DNA of 64,000 bases from Phoronis australis (taxonomy: Eukaryota > Phoronida > Phoronidae), in the NCBI GenBank assembly GCA_002633005.1, contig NMRA01000762.1, forward strand, positions 38,314 through 102,313, read 5' to 3'. The notes beneath the pieces are model-generated. The model searched no databases. It saw only the letters and a list, made by a program, of their open reading frames with translations, and was not told where the DNA came from. Below, piece after piece: positions 23,185-35,455 of the stretch. The translations under genes were made by a program, and so were the position numbers. Positions within the stretch are counted from its first letter, which is position 1, and each line of letters begins with the position of its first letter.

Positions 23185-23632
23185 AGTGGTTTACTAAACA
23201 AGATCATTTTACAGGTAGCGTGAGATGTCTGCGCGAGGCGTCATCTGCGCAAGGGACTGTGCAACAGACTACACAGTAACAGTAGACGTAGCTATACAAC
23301 CTGTTGATATCTCTTTATTTTAGCCAGGAGTTCAGTTTATCATAAATACTAGCAGGAAGCAGGAAGACATATACCAACGTCTTCCTCATTCTAGTCAACA
23401 AACAGCACTCTAACATGAACGGAGCAGACGAGCGCCTGCGCGACACCATATTGATTCGATCCGGAGCAGCTGCTCGAATAACAAATCTGCTCTGGGATCC
23501 AATCACGATTAGCTAAGGATGATAAACCCCTGTCGGGCCTTACCAATCTCATAACAAAACTAAGCGCATGGCTTTTCGCACGAACGAACAGCTGCATGCA
23601 AAGCCTCTGGGACTTTCGTTATCTGTTGAACC

Positions 23633-26600
23633 ATGGTGTCCTTACTGCGTCCATGGGTAGCTTGGCGATTGCACGCATTAGACAAGTAAGTATTTAATCG
23701 TTTATTTGCTTAAACAACATTAAAGCGTCTTCTCGGCATCACCGAAGACAAATTTTGGTTTAGATCACAACCGAGGTGAAACTGGTCTCAATATTGCTAC
23801 GCACTCAAAATAGTTGTGACTTCTGTGCTTGGAAAGATCAAGTTTACCGTTAATTATTGCTTGTTTAGCCTACATAAGGCTTTTCACGTGGACTTGCCGC
23901 GGCGTTCATTTTATGATTCGCCCTCCGAGCTCATCTCTAGCAGTAACCAAGTGTTAGTTCTTTGCAAGGCCACCACTTCTCAACATGTTTAGGGAGCAAG
24001 TTACTAAGAACAGTTTTGTAACGGTAACTAGTATAAATCTAAATTTACTTTCTTCTACGGAACGCGGGCTTATTGTGTTTCAAATTCGACATTTGGACGG
24101 AGCTTATAATCCAAGACACTAATTGTACCAAATAGCTCTACCATACACGGTCATTTAGCGAAACTTCCGCGCTGATCAAACAAATCCAAATGATTGTTGT
24201 AAATTTGAGTCATTCTAATGGTTTTACATTAAGATAAACCATGCGCACACGCGTGACTCAGTACTGTTACACACCGAAATTACCAGGCAATACGTGAAAG
24301 TGTACGAGTATTTTTCCTGTTGGGCGGTTGAAAGTGGAATTATACTGCATGCAAATGGTGACAGGACGTGTTCAAAGCTGTATAACCCTCGCCCAAAACT
24401 TCTCCACCTTTTATTTAGACCACTTGTCGTCATTTGATTGGAATAGTGACTCAGATTTCGTCATCATGCTCTGTGGATAAAATCCCTCGCCGCGGTTTCG
24501 CAAGCCAAGTCTGAGATCAGTACCAGTTAATCTTGTAAATAAACAAACACGCTGATTTAACCAAGACCACTTCTGCTATTATCTGAGTAAGGAACTGATA
24601 ACAATAACGGCAAGTGGTCCACACCAGAAGTCTTATGTTCATGCCGACTTTATTTAATTACTTATTGCACTTTCCAGATGGCCAAAAACAATGAGAAAAC
24701 GCATGTTTCTAACGTTAGGCCTCATCACTGTCGTCACAGTTTTGTTATCTTTTGACTGGAACATGTCAAACACGGATCCAGTGCCAGCAAAGTTGGGGGA
24801 AACAACACTGCGAACTTCGCGACGGAAACTGGCGACTCGCTACGGTCGGACCGTAGAATGTCAGGCATTAAACCGTGGAGATTTAAAAGCTGTTGACAAC
24901 GCGAAACATATTATGTTAAACTCTGTTCGAGTACCCATTCCAGACAGACAATTTGTAGACATGACCCAGAAATGTTCATCTTTCACTCGTGAGAAGAATT
25001 ACATAAGGTATCCCCGGAAAACTCCGAAAGACGAGGATTTTCCTATCGCGTTTAGCATCCTCATATACCATTACGTGGACCAAGTAGAACATTTACTCCG
25101 CGCCATCTATCGTCCTCAGAACATTTACTGCATTCATGTTGATCGAAGAGCTCCTGAAGATGTGTATGTAGGTATGAACGCGGTGACCAAGTGTTTTGAC
25201 AATGTCTTCTTATCGTCCAGACGCACTACAGTGATCTATGGGGGCTACAGCGTTTTGGAGGCCCACCTCAATTGCATGAAAGACGCCTTGACTCACCGAG
25301 TAAAATGGAAATATCTCATTAACTTGTCAGGTGAAATGTTCCCATTAAAAACTAACAAGGAGATTGTTGGAGTTTTAAGGGCGTTTAATGGATCCAACGA
25401 TCTATGTGGCATGAACGCTTCATCCTATAAATATCGGTGGAAGTTTAAATACTTAGAAACTAATTACCTCGCGAGACCAATACGAACCAATTTGAGGAAT
25501 CCACCTCCCCCGCATAACATCACGCTTGTCAAAGGGAATGTCTACGGTTTATACTCCAGAGAGTTTCTACAATACGCTGTGTCAAACCCCATTGCTACCG
25601 ACTTACTCCACTGGATGAAGCACGTTAGTAATGCGGAAGAATTTTTCTTCGCCACTTTGCATCACACAAAGCACAACCCGCACTTGAAAGTTCCAGGAAG
25701 TTTCAAAGGTAATCAGATTTAACCACTTGTTGAATGAGACAGTTAAAATTTCATTCATTTCTAATACATAAATAATGTACAAAATCCAGTTCAGTTCTTT
25801 TCATTTTTTCTAGGACGACATGCCTAATATAGTTTTTAGCACATAGGTTGGACCTCGCTATAAAGCAAGACTTCGCGAGATTACGTTAGATATTGGCGTG
25901 TACCGTATTTTCAATGAGAGCACTTGCGTGAAACCTAATTTCAATGCGTCATTTTCATTTTGTTATTATCGTTCATCAAGCGAGACTTTTGAGGTTCGGT
26001 TCCGATTTGTTTTTGCCATTTTGGTAACCATAGACATTACATAGTTCAGGGCGCGCCACTCAGATAATACGGGAACCTAGGAGTTCAACCTGGTTTTGCC
26101 GGATAAAGTTTTTTTTTCTTTGCAGTTTCATGTAGCTTCGACCGGGAAAATAACGTCTGCTAATGTAGGTTACCACTACAGTGGCGGATCTAGGATATCA
26201 CAAGGGGGGCCCAACATTTTGTCCGGCTGTAAGCATTTGCGCAAACTGAACCACGATTGTAGATGCGCATAGCACCGAAGTGGGGGGAGGTCGGGAGGGG
26301 GGTTTCCCCCTCTCGCCCAAGAAATTTTTCAGTTTTTAACTCAAAAAATCAAGCATTTTCCTTGATTCCTGAAGACAAAAGAGGCAAAAAAAAAAAAACG
26401 GAGAACGTGTCGAACAGAAAAAAACTGCAAGAACCTAAGACTCGAACTCACGACCTTACGCGCGTGCGTTACCACTACACCATAACAATTTGACTACTAA
26501 TCTCTTTCTAAGAGACCTACCTATTTATGGTCCACAGCGTTTGCGCGCGGAACCTACTTCTTTTTTCAATGCTTATTACATTATATTTTTGTGCCANCAA

Positions 26601-27673
26601 AGGGGGGGGGGGCAGGCCCCCTGGGCCCCCTTAAATCCGCCTATGCACTAGTAACTGACTATAATGCTCACGTCAAAGGATCCCGACGACACGATACCCG
26701 CATTCAAATTGGAGATCAGTGAGAGAACACGAGAGAAAAATTCACTGAATTAAAATATCGTTTTTATGGGAATTATGCGTCTTATTTTTCATAGCATGTG
26801 CAATGCCCTTTGCTGAACATGCGATTGTTGTCACGTTCGATGACGTCAGCCGCTGAGGGTGTAGTGGTAAAGTCGACGACTGGAAACTCTCGAGGCCCGG
26901 GTTCGAATCCGGCCTCGGTTTCCCCTCTAAAATGTTATCTCACTAGTGAGATAACTTAATGGGTTATTACACGGTTGTATCTGCCATTCGAGGCTAATAT
27001 TGTGGTATAAAATTACTTATGATAGAAATTATGCATCTTTTGCTTCTCGTACAATCATCGACATCTGACTAAGGGCTTTCTTTTGTTTTATCTCTCATGC
27101 GATACGGTTGAAAAACGGCGGAGTTGCGAAAAGTTTTATGACAGTAAATTCCGTAGCGAGCTCCCGAATGCAGATCGAGCATATAAGTACAAAGAGTGTA
27201 ACGATACTTTCATCATTCTATACATAAAATCGAGTACTTTCAGTTTCACTGTGAAATAAGACATTTTAGACTAATACTGAAAAGTAGGCGTGGTTTGCAA
27301 AAATCAACTGAATTCGTGGACGTAAAGAAAAATCCCTGCTCTTTTTGACGATGACACTGACGTTGTCCGGGTGAAACAATGGCAACGACCTATGATGTTT
27401 GTTACACTAGAAGCTAATTTGATCACTGTTTATGTTCTTTTAGGTGACTTCAGTCGGCGTTGTCGTGGGCCGTGGATTCATTGGCACAGTGCCAAACGTC
27501 CGTGCGATGGGCTCATTCTACGAGGAATATGTATCCCCGGGGTGAAAATGCTATCTCAACTGATCACCTCTTCCAAAATGTTCGTCAATAAGTTGCTGCC
27601 ATATACTCACGATTACATCGTCATGGATTGCTTGGAAGAGTGGCTCCGAAACAAAACCGTTTTGGAAAGGTGA
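23633..27673 (+). CDS. Core-2/I-branching beta-1,6-N-acetylglucosaminyltransferase-like (GT14)
   Basis: Golgi type II glycosyltransferase that would add beta-1,6-GlcNAc branches to O-glycans or poly-LacNAc. Coding exons 23633-23685, 24678-25708 and 27444-27673 (1314 bp, 437 aa); phases 2 and 1 agree. An in-frame TGA lies two codons before the first ATG (context accATGg). The N-terminal tail MVSLLRPWVAWRLHALDKW leads to a signal anchor at ~27-43 (LTLGLITVVTVLLSF), then a stem. GT14 blocks follow: NIYCIHVDRRAP, EAHLNCMKDAL, KYLINLSGEMFPLKTN, GNVYGLYSREFL, AEEFFFATL (acceptor-side Glu), and in the last exon GICIPGVKML and HDYIVMDCLEEWLR. The NLCG cysteine of many vertebrate members is Ser here. 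Length matches human GCNT1 (~428 aa). Translation from the internal ATG at 24691 would still keep the anchor. The exact linkage made cannot be told from sequence. Confidence 0.94.
26179..26645 (+). mobile_element. MITE family B, long form with tRNA-like core, GT14 intron 2
   Basis: A 467-bp element starting CAGTGGCGGATCTAGG and ending AAATCCGCCTATG, flanked by the 5-bp duplication cacta (26174-26178 and 26646-26650). On the minus strand at ~26436-26490 it carries a tRNA-like segment: gtgtagtggtaa (A-box-like) followed by gtgagttcgagtc (B-box-like). An inverted, end-truncated relative lies at 49916-50350. A single ambiguous base (n) is at 26597 beside a G-run, probably an assembly artefact. 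Confidence 0.85.
26852..26919 (+). repeat. tRNA-like sequence (SINE head or tRNA pseudogene)
   Basis: Shows gctgagggtgtagtggtaaa (A-box region), gggttcgaatcc (canonical B box) and a 3' end cctcggt that can pair with the first seven bases, with two wobble pairs. At ~68 nt it is short, and the T stem is only four clean pairs, so a working tRNA is unlikely. Its A-box region resembles that in the family B element 200 bp upstream. Confidence 0.55.
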
Positions 27674-28193
27674 AGGTCACTGGGGCTAAACATCAAATTT
27701 CTGATGATTTTCAGTAACTATCACTCCTGTATCAGTATTAATGAGGTGGTGAGTTTGCAAATGCCATTCCTAAACCTTATGATCTATTGCTCAGCGATGT
27801 CCACCTCCCACCACGTCTTAACGGGATCAGGAGGGGGCACGACACGTGGCAAGTGATGTTCGATGCCGAGCTAGGCTGTAGTGTCCAGTAATAACCTGTA
27901 TCACCCGCCAAGTAGCTTGCCTATCTAAGCATAAGGACCTGTTAGAACCCATTGGTTCCATAGAGCTTGGGAATATTTACTTACTTTGTCTGGCTTAGAA
28001 CACTTCCTTATGCGTCGCCAGAGAGTTTTTAAACAATAAGCGATTTTAAGCTTTTCAAAAGGCACCCACTGTTTCACATTTGCTTTGCAATACCCAAAGG
28101 AAAGTTGGGTAAAACTTAGTTTTGGATCGGGTATGATTTTATTAGTTTGCATTGTCATGGATACACGTTTATTTTGTAATGTCTGTTGGATGA

Positions 28194-28199
28194 AATAAA
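28194..28199 (+). terminator. Candidate poly(A) signal of the GT14 gene
   Basis: AATAAA about 520 bp after the GT14 stop codon, a plausible 3'-UTR length. Confidence 0.4.
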
Positions 28200-28907
28200 C
28201 AGAAAATTGCGTTAGTCAAGAAATTGAATGTGCGGCACCCCGCCCACTCATTTGTACAGGATAGCGAATGTGTGGCACCCCGCAAACTTCATTTGAAAAT
28301 GAAAATCCCTATGGTTTCTTCCTCGCTTTCACTACATAGTTCGCTTACTTTATTACTCTTGAGAACAAGTGTCGCTTAGTTAGGAATATTACAAATAAAT
28401 TATAAATTAGCAATGTATAAATAGAAAGACCGAACAATTTGTATCAACTCGCAAATATGAAAGCTAGTCATACCAAGCGCCTTATCACGGGCGTTGGGAG
28501 AGATATCATAAAAGCGATGAAACGACATTTAGACACAGTGTACCGCCTCCTTTGAAAACAATTCTTTTGGTTCGTGTTTTGAACCTTCTGTCAGTTGTTT
28601 TTTAACGGCGACCTAGCGTTCTTAATTACACACGATTAGATTTGTGGAAGTGGCAAGCTAACTCTTTATCCCTTTGATTGCTTGGCCAGATTAGTTAGAA
28701 ACACATAGGCGTATTGCGACGACGTGAATATGAAGTAGGTTGAAAACTGCCAAATGTTTTTAAGAACCAGTTTTGTGGCAAAGATGATCCGCCGCAAATC
28801 ACTGAACCGTGTGCAGTAAGTATCGTGAGGTGGCGCTGGGGAATCATAGTGCATGGTGCGTGGTATGTGAGCTCCTACGTCATTAGTTAAAAGGTCACCT
28901 ATCTACG

Positions 28908-29040
28908 CATTTTTTCCGTTCACATTTACAAGTTGGAAATGAACACAACTGCACTTTTTAGGGTAAATTATGTTAAAATACCATTGTCGTTCAGTTCCTA
29001 CTATACATTAGCATATTTAGGAACACGCAAATACATCTAC
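28908..29040. repeat. Dispersed repeat family C, copy 2
   Basis: Same-orientation relative of 12745-12890: cacatttacaagttggaaatg, gtcgttcagttcctactata, and aacacgcaaatacatc occur in the same order and spacing. Confidence 0.6.
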
Positions 29041-30024
29041 TTTAATTCATCCAGATTGAAGTTAGCGATTTCGCCTTGACTAAATTAACGCTACGTGAGC
29101 CTAAAGCCAAATTTTCAGTAGACCTCATGCAATGTTTAATCGCAAGAGCCCCCTGGAGGTTTTTATTGATGAAGATCCATCATGAACTGATTGCCGCTCA
29201 CAAACTGTGAAATCCGCTTGATAATACTTCGCACACTCTTATATAATGGACAGTTTTTGCATTTCCGTGAATACAAACACTTTTTGCGGATACCTCAGTA
29301 TAAATTGACTACAAGGTCACCAAGTCAAGTTCACAAGGACTCGCTTGAACGTAAGTAAATGAATTCTACTAGTATTTTACTTCCGGTGTGCTTTTATTTT
29401 TTGTGAACGCGAAGACGCGTTTAAAAATAACTTCAGGAGCAAATTTGTACTTTGTCTACCTGCGGAGGTGGTGCAAAAGTTGAATTTGCACGTGAGTAAA
29501 AGTAAACCTTGCACTTATGAACACAAAATAAATTTACCTGGGGTGTACCTGACAATTTCCTACATCCGTAGCACAGAAAAGTTACGTATAATTCAATTTC
29601 AAAGCTCTGCCAAAGACACTGTACATTGCTAGGTGACAGATAGATGACTAACTTCAGGGGCCGGTGTCTCCTTTGTACTGAGAATCGAACTCAAAATTAT
29701 TTTTGGCATATTCCTTTCTTTAAACTCATTGTATTAGTCAACGTTTCGATTTATTATCACTGACTAAACCATTCTCGGCTAATACAATGTCTTTGTTTAT
29801 GTAATAAAATGCGCTAATTTTGAGTTCGTCCTCGTATTTTGGTCAAAAACAAATGTGATCAATATTCCTTTTTAATGAGGTCAAAATTGTTTGCCCTATG
29901 TCAGGATCGAAAAAGCACATCAAAATTGTCATGTGGACTTAAAATGGCGATTATAGCTAAAACTTGCACACTCATCCGCGTAGCGCCTGGAATATAACGC
30001 AAAAGACCAGTAAACATAGAACCC

Positions 30025-30120
30025 GAATTTCATAAAACGGTACACATAGACCACGGGACACATAGAACAAGGGACACATAGAACCCGGGGCACAAAGAAC
30101 CCAGGACGCATAGAACCCGG
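30025..30120. repeat. 16-bp tandem repeat (cacatagaacccggga)
   Basis: About six units of 16 bp, consensus near cacatagaacccggga, with variants cacatagaccacggga, cacatagaacaaggga, cacaaagaacccagga and cgcatagaacccggta. Non-coding minisatellite-like array. Confidence 0.85.
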
Positions 30121-32787
30121 TAGGCAATGTTAAGCTCCCTCTGCCATTGAGAAATCACCTGCGTTTTGATATGAAGCAAGTTCTTTATGAGAGAGATTGT
30201 CCAATCCTGCCTAAGCTCATGGGTGTTTAACATTTTCCTTGCCGATGAGAGGAATGATCTGTTTTGGGCAGCAGTCACAATGCGTATGCATGGAAAGACT
30301 TCAGACACATTCCCAAAGGCGGGATAATGTGGCGTGATTTGTGTTTGGATAAAGAAAGAAATGCACCATTGATGCTATATTGGATGACATTCCAATAAAC
30401 TCCATGTACTAAAATAGTGCAAAAATGATCACAATCAACAGATTGTTTCGTGAGCACTTAATAATATTTTTTTTAGTTTTTAGTGTGGTTCATATTAAAA
30501 TAACACAAACAAACCAGAAGCTTGAATACAGAAAGCACCTGGTTATGACGTCAAATTGAATACTCTTCACCTAGACGCATACAGGTGCTTCCAAAACTAT
30601 TGTAATCATCTACTTGTTGTCCTGGTCAGACTTGAAAATTTTTCTGACAGATAAACCCAACATGTTAGCGTGCCCTCTAGTGGCAGCCACAAAACACAAC
30701 CTGACATTGTTCAAGTTAGCCCAATTAAGGAATTGTCACCTTCTCAAAAGCAAAAACATTCCTTCTAAAAACAGAAAAAGTCATGAATGGTGTAAAAATT
30801 TATGATTTTAACATCCAAGCTCTAGTTGAACTGAGACTTTAGAATGAACCTGGGAAAAAGAAAAACAAAACAAACAAGCACACCACAGTCGGTGAAAGAT
30901 GTCATGTACAGCTTAACTATTTTGCACACAAGCAATAATAATAGCCAAAATTAAAAAATAGACACAAATTATTTTAGTTATTTTCAAAAGTTACGATAAT
31001 TCTCAACTTAAATCGCACAAAATAAATTAAATATATTTCCTGATCATTGGGGTACGGCAAATAAACTGAACATATATATATATTGTAGTTGACTGGAATA
31101 CAAAATTGACTATGGTACCAGGCATCGCCAACTGCCTTGTGTGATTTGAACAAAATACATCCTAGGGTTGCCAACATAATCCGATCCTGTTCCAGTATAA
31201 GAGTACTTTACCCAGTATTGTTGAAACTCTTGAGCATGTGACTCTTAGTGACACAGAACTCATCAAGGTCACCCCTTTTACCCCATGTTTGCAACAGTAC
31301 TGTATATCCATTATGAAGGGTTGAATTAAGTAGTGCATGTACAATGTTTGGGCCTTATTAACACAGTTAAAGAGGTATTACTTGAAATGGTGGCAGGGCT
31401 TTACAAAGTCATTTTCTGAAGTGCAAAAACTGATTGTGCGAATAATGTGAGGCAAGAAATTACCACAAAGTAACTTCATACAAAATAAGTGAGGGACAAA
31501 AATTCATATGTACATATAATTTGGGTTGTGCGAAATGTAATGAGTGTGCGGAGTAACTGGAGAATTACCGTAATCATCATTTAGCAGCAAGTAAAAGCTT
31601 CCTTCATTGGCCGTAGTATACACAGGCTGGAGAACGGTCTATTTACATAACACACCTTATAACATTGAAAAATATTAGGAAGCTTCTCCTTTACTAGACC
31701 CAATATTTCAGATCATAACAAATATTGTTTATTGATTAGTTCTGCCCAAGATATTTGCCAGCAACATATTATGAAAGGAACAGCCTAGTTTAACAGTTGA
31801 TAAACTCTGAGTAAACATCTGTTAGGTGGCAATACAGTGGTGCCACCTGACTTCACTACTAGTCACTAGGCAAGGTGACTTCCAGTGAGCACAGATATCT
31901 AATCTCATCAAATTACTCATTTAATTTAGCTTCTCAGGTTGTTCCTTTCAAGAATTAGTAAGGCTGATAACAACACTTGCGTAGTGTCCAAAAGGCCTAG
32001 CTGACCGCGAGGTAAAGGCTTAGCTACGTATACAAACAACATGGCTACTAAAGCAAGAAATTTTTCATGCCATGCTTTCACCATTTTAAAGATTGTGTAA
32101 CAAATAATGAAAATAGTTAAGGTAAAATCAAACAACACATTAAAATAAATAACTTATCTAACTGTTAAACCCAATTATGATTTCAGCCTTAAGCATTCTA
32201 AGCACAATCCCTATGACAGCAAAGCATATTATTATAATGGTAAAATGATTCTATAGCCTTAAACTATATAGCATCTCATCTGCAAATTATCTCCCCTGAT
32301 GATATTCTACAACTGCCTTCTCTTACTTCTCCTCGTGTGTTGATGGCTTGTTCGCAGGCTTGACTGGACACGAACGTGTCTGATGTATCATGGCCGCTAC
32401 TTCGTCTGTGGTCGACTGAATACGGCGCTGTATAATAAACATACACGCTAACGTAAGCATAGAGCAAGATAATTGCAGCACACATTCTCCACTTTTCAGA
32501 TGATGAAAGGTTGAAACTTATACCAAATTTTAGAAATTCATATTACGCATCAAATTTGGAGGGTGAGTAGACATCAATTCTGCTACATGGCTAAAGTCCC
32601 AAGAATGGAATTGAACCCTTGACTTCTCAGTTGACTGTGACATACAGGGTCACTAAGGTAAGAATGGGAGCCGCTATATAGTTTCTCCATTCCGAGCTCA
32701 GCTATTCAGAAATTTCACAAAAATTATCCTAGCTTTGTGGCAAATTATGTACACCCGGCAAAAGTTTGTACGATCCAGAAGCACCTT

Positions 32788-35423
32788 TCAATCGGCACCA
32801 TACCCCCAGCAACTCACCGAGAAGAGAGTCGTCTTTCCACCTTTGGACTTGCTCTTTTTCTTTTTGCCTGCTCCTTCTAATGCAGCGTTATCGTACACGT
32901 GTTCCTCCTCATCATCACTCAGAGTTGTCCCCCCGTACATCTGTCTCTCTTGGGCCTGGTGCCGACTCAGCACATTTTCCAGGGGGGCCACTTCCTCTAC
33001 AAAGCTTTGATAGACACGGTGGTTTCCAGTCTTGGCACTGTAACATAGTAAAGTTCGTTAGAACTGTAAAGCTGACTTTAAGGGTAAACACTAATCAAGA
33101 ACAATGCATGCACCCACTGTGTGCATAGGCCACTAGGGGGTGCAACGTATGACAAATCCATCAGGAACTGTGCTGCTTTTTTCTGCATGATAATAACTAA
33201 TTAGCAAAAATTCCATGAACAGCCACCAAGGAAAGTAGCAGATATCCAGGCAAATGCAAACCTGGCACTAGGGGGCTCCCCAGTAGCCAGTATTTGTACT
33301 AAAATCCTAGTCAGTTATACTCTCCTCAATAAAAACATGTGGCAAATTTCATTGAAACCCGGCAAGGAACTTATATGGAGCCACAAGACAAAATAATTGA
33401 GACAAGAGGGCCCCACACCAACTGAACTGGTTCATTAATCACCATAAACCATGTACATCCCAGTAGCAAAACATAACAACCTTCATAATGACCCTCAATT
33501 GATTGAGAGGCAGGTGCCAAAGACCAGGCTCAAAAATAATAATGGGCACTAGGTGGCATACACTACATGGAATCCATATGAAAATGGGAAGGTGTTATCG
33601 TCTCTTTAATAGAAACCTATTTGCCAAGTTACACAAAACTCTGTCAAAGATCTGCGAAGATCAGGAGGATAACATAAAAAATATAATTCCCAACAGGATA
33701 TTTTTCTAGTGTCCTACATAACCGTAATGCGGACAATTCAGAAACAAACTTGACAGAACCAAAATGTTTGGAATGAACTTATCAGAAAAAAGAATGGCTG
33801 CAATAATTATTGAAAGGATTTAAGAACACTGATAGTCTCCAAAGGTGTCGCTCAATGCTCAAAAAATACTTATAGAAACATGAATTGGACAATGTAAGCA
33901 ATACAAGGTAAAGTTAATTGAAAAGCTTCCACCTAAACGACTATATGGGGTGTGCCATTGTCTCTGCGGCAGTCGGCTGGAGACAATGAACATTGGCTAT
34001 TGTGTGTATCAACAAACAACCAATTGTAATGAACAGCTTCAGAGGGCGGTTATACTCACGCGGCTCTCGACATCATTCGTGTACTCATCATTGAGTGCTT
34101 TCTGGCTTGTCCATATCGGCCATCGGAGGCGAGTTGGGCTGACTTGAACTTGGCATTAACTGTAATAGCCTTGACATTGACATCTAAAAAGGACATAAAT
34201 CTATTAGACGAATTGATATTCTTTCACAGAAGGATGACTAAATATTCAGAGATCTTAGCATACACGACTTTCTACAACCCTAGATGATGTTTTCAGAAAC
34301 TTCGTGAAAACATTCAAAATCCAATTCTAACTCTCAACACATTAAATATCAGATGAACAGCAAATTAATGCATTTGTACAACAATAATTGACACAATATC
34401 ATATTTCTGTTGAAATGGCTGATATATTTATGATGCCTAATGGCTATGGCTTATATAAGCTAAGCTAACAGACTATACCATCCTAATCTTTATTTAAGAA
34501 CATTTTCAAGCAATCCACATCTCACTTTTTAGTTATCCCCGCAAAACTACATTGGACGACCATAGAATAATTGGATGAAATAAATAATAAAAAGTGGCAC
34601 GCCATCTAGCGGCCATTCTTAACACAACATAAATAGCATCAGCACTGATTAGAAGCCTTACTTTGCTCTGCAACATCGCGACTGCGAGTTGTAGGTTTCA
34701 CTTGCGTGATCACCCTCAGTGCCTTAGCCCCCTCTCTATCAGTGTAGCGGATTTGCAGCTGGAAAGGGACTTCCTTGAGACTCTCATCTGGCACTGGCTG
34801 AGCCTGGGCCTCTGGCGGTCCCTGGACTTCTGGCAACGGGACATCTGTTGATTTGGGACCACCCACTGCACCCTGCTCTTGGACACCTAGAGAGGAAGGA
34901 CCAACAGGTTGAATAGACATGGTTCACTTGGAATGATTATGTCTTCCAGTCTTGGACACGTCTAGTTTATAATCATACTGCTCTGGTTAATATTTATTTC
35001 TTTATTTGCAGACTATTTTTTGTTTAAATTCCAGCTCAAAAAATAGTTTCTATTAAAGAAAAATTGGACAAAATGTGCAATTTATGAAACAGACAGTTAG
35101 AAATAAAAATTCATTCAACCTTAAGTATAATGCGTCCACATATAAATATGTGGGCGCATAATAATCGAATAATCGATGCGCATAGCTGTACTCATCTGTG
35201 GTAATGTCCAAGATGACTGCATTGTCGTCAAACTTTACGTGCACGAATCAAATAAAACAATGGTGTATTGTAGACATGTAGTAAAGGACTTAGTGTCTAC
35301 AGGACTGGTTGAGCACAGCAGTTCAGTTTTGTGACATAGTTTACACTGCGTATCTTCAAATTTTCCGAATGCAAATGGTATGTGTATGTAATGAGTAGAG
35401 CCACGCACGCACACACGCACGCA

Positions 35424-35455
<32 letters not shown>

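Larger units (their letters stand above)
27674..32787. other. Convergent intergenic region, no gene seen
   Basis: This holds the 3' flanks of the GT14 gene (plus) and the vWA gene (minus). Repeats within it are listed separately. A tgtggcaccccgc motif occurs twice about 40 bp apart near 28230 and 28270. ORFs here lack family resemblance. No convincing minus-strand poly(A) signal lies close to 32788. Confidence 0.4.

Noticed and set aside
26852-26919. Functional tRNA gene
   Set aside because: Too short, with a weak T stem and no clean anticodon arm; kept only as a tRNA-like repeat.
32735-33128. Plus-strand ORFs opposite the last vWA-gene exon
   Set aside because: Antisense shadow of the exon at 32788-33037, which is supported by splice phase with ten other exons.
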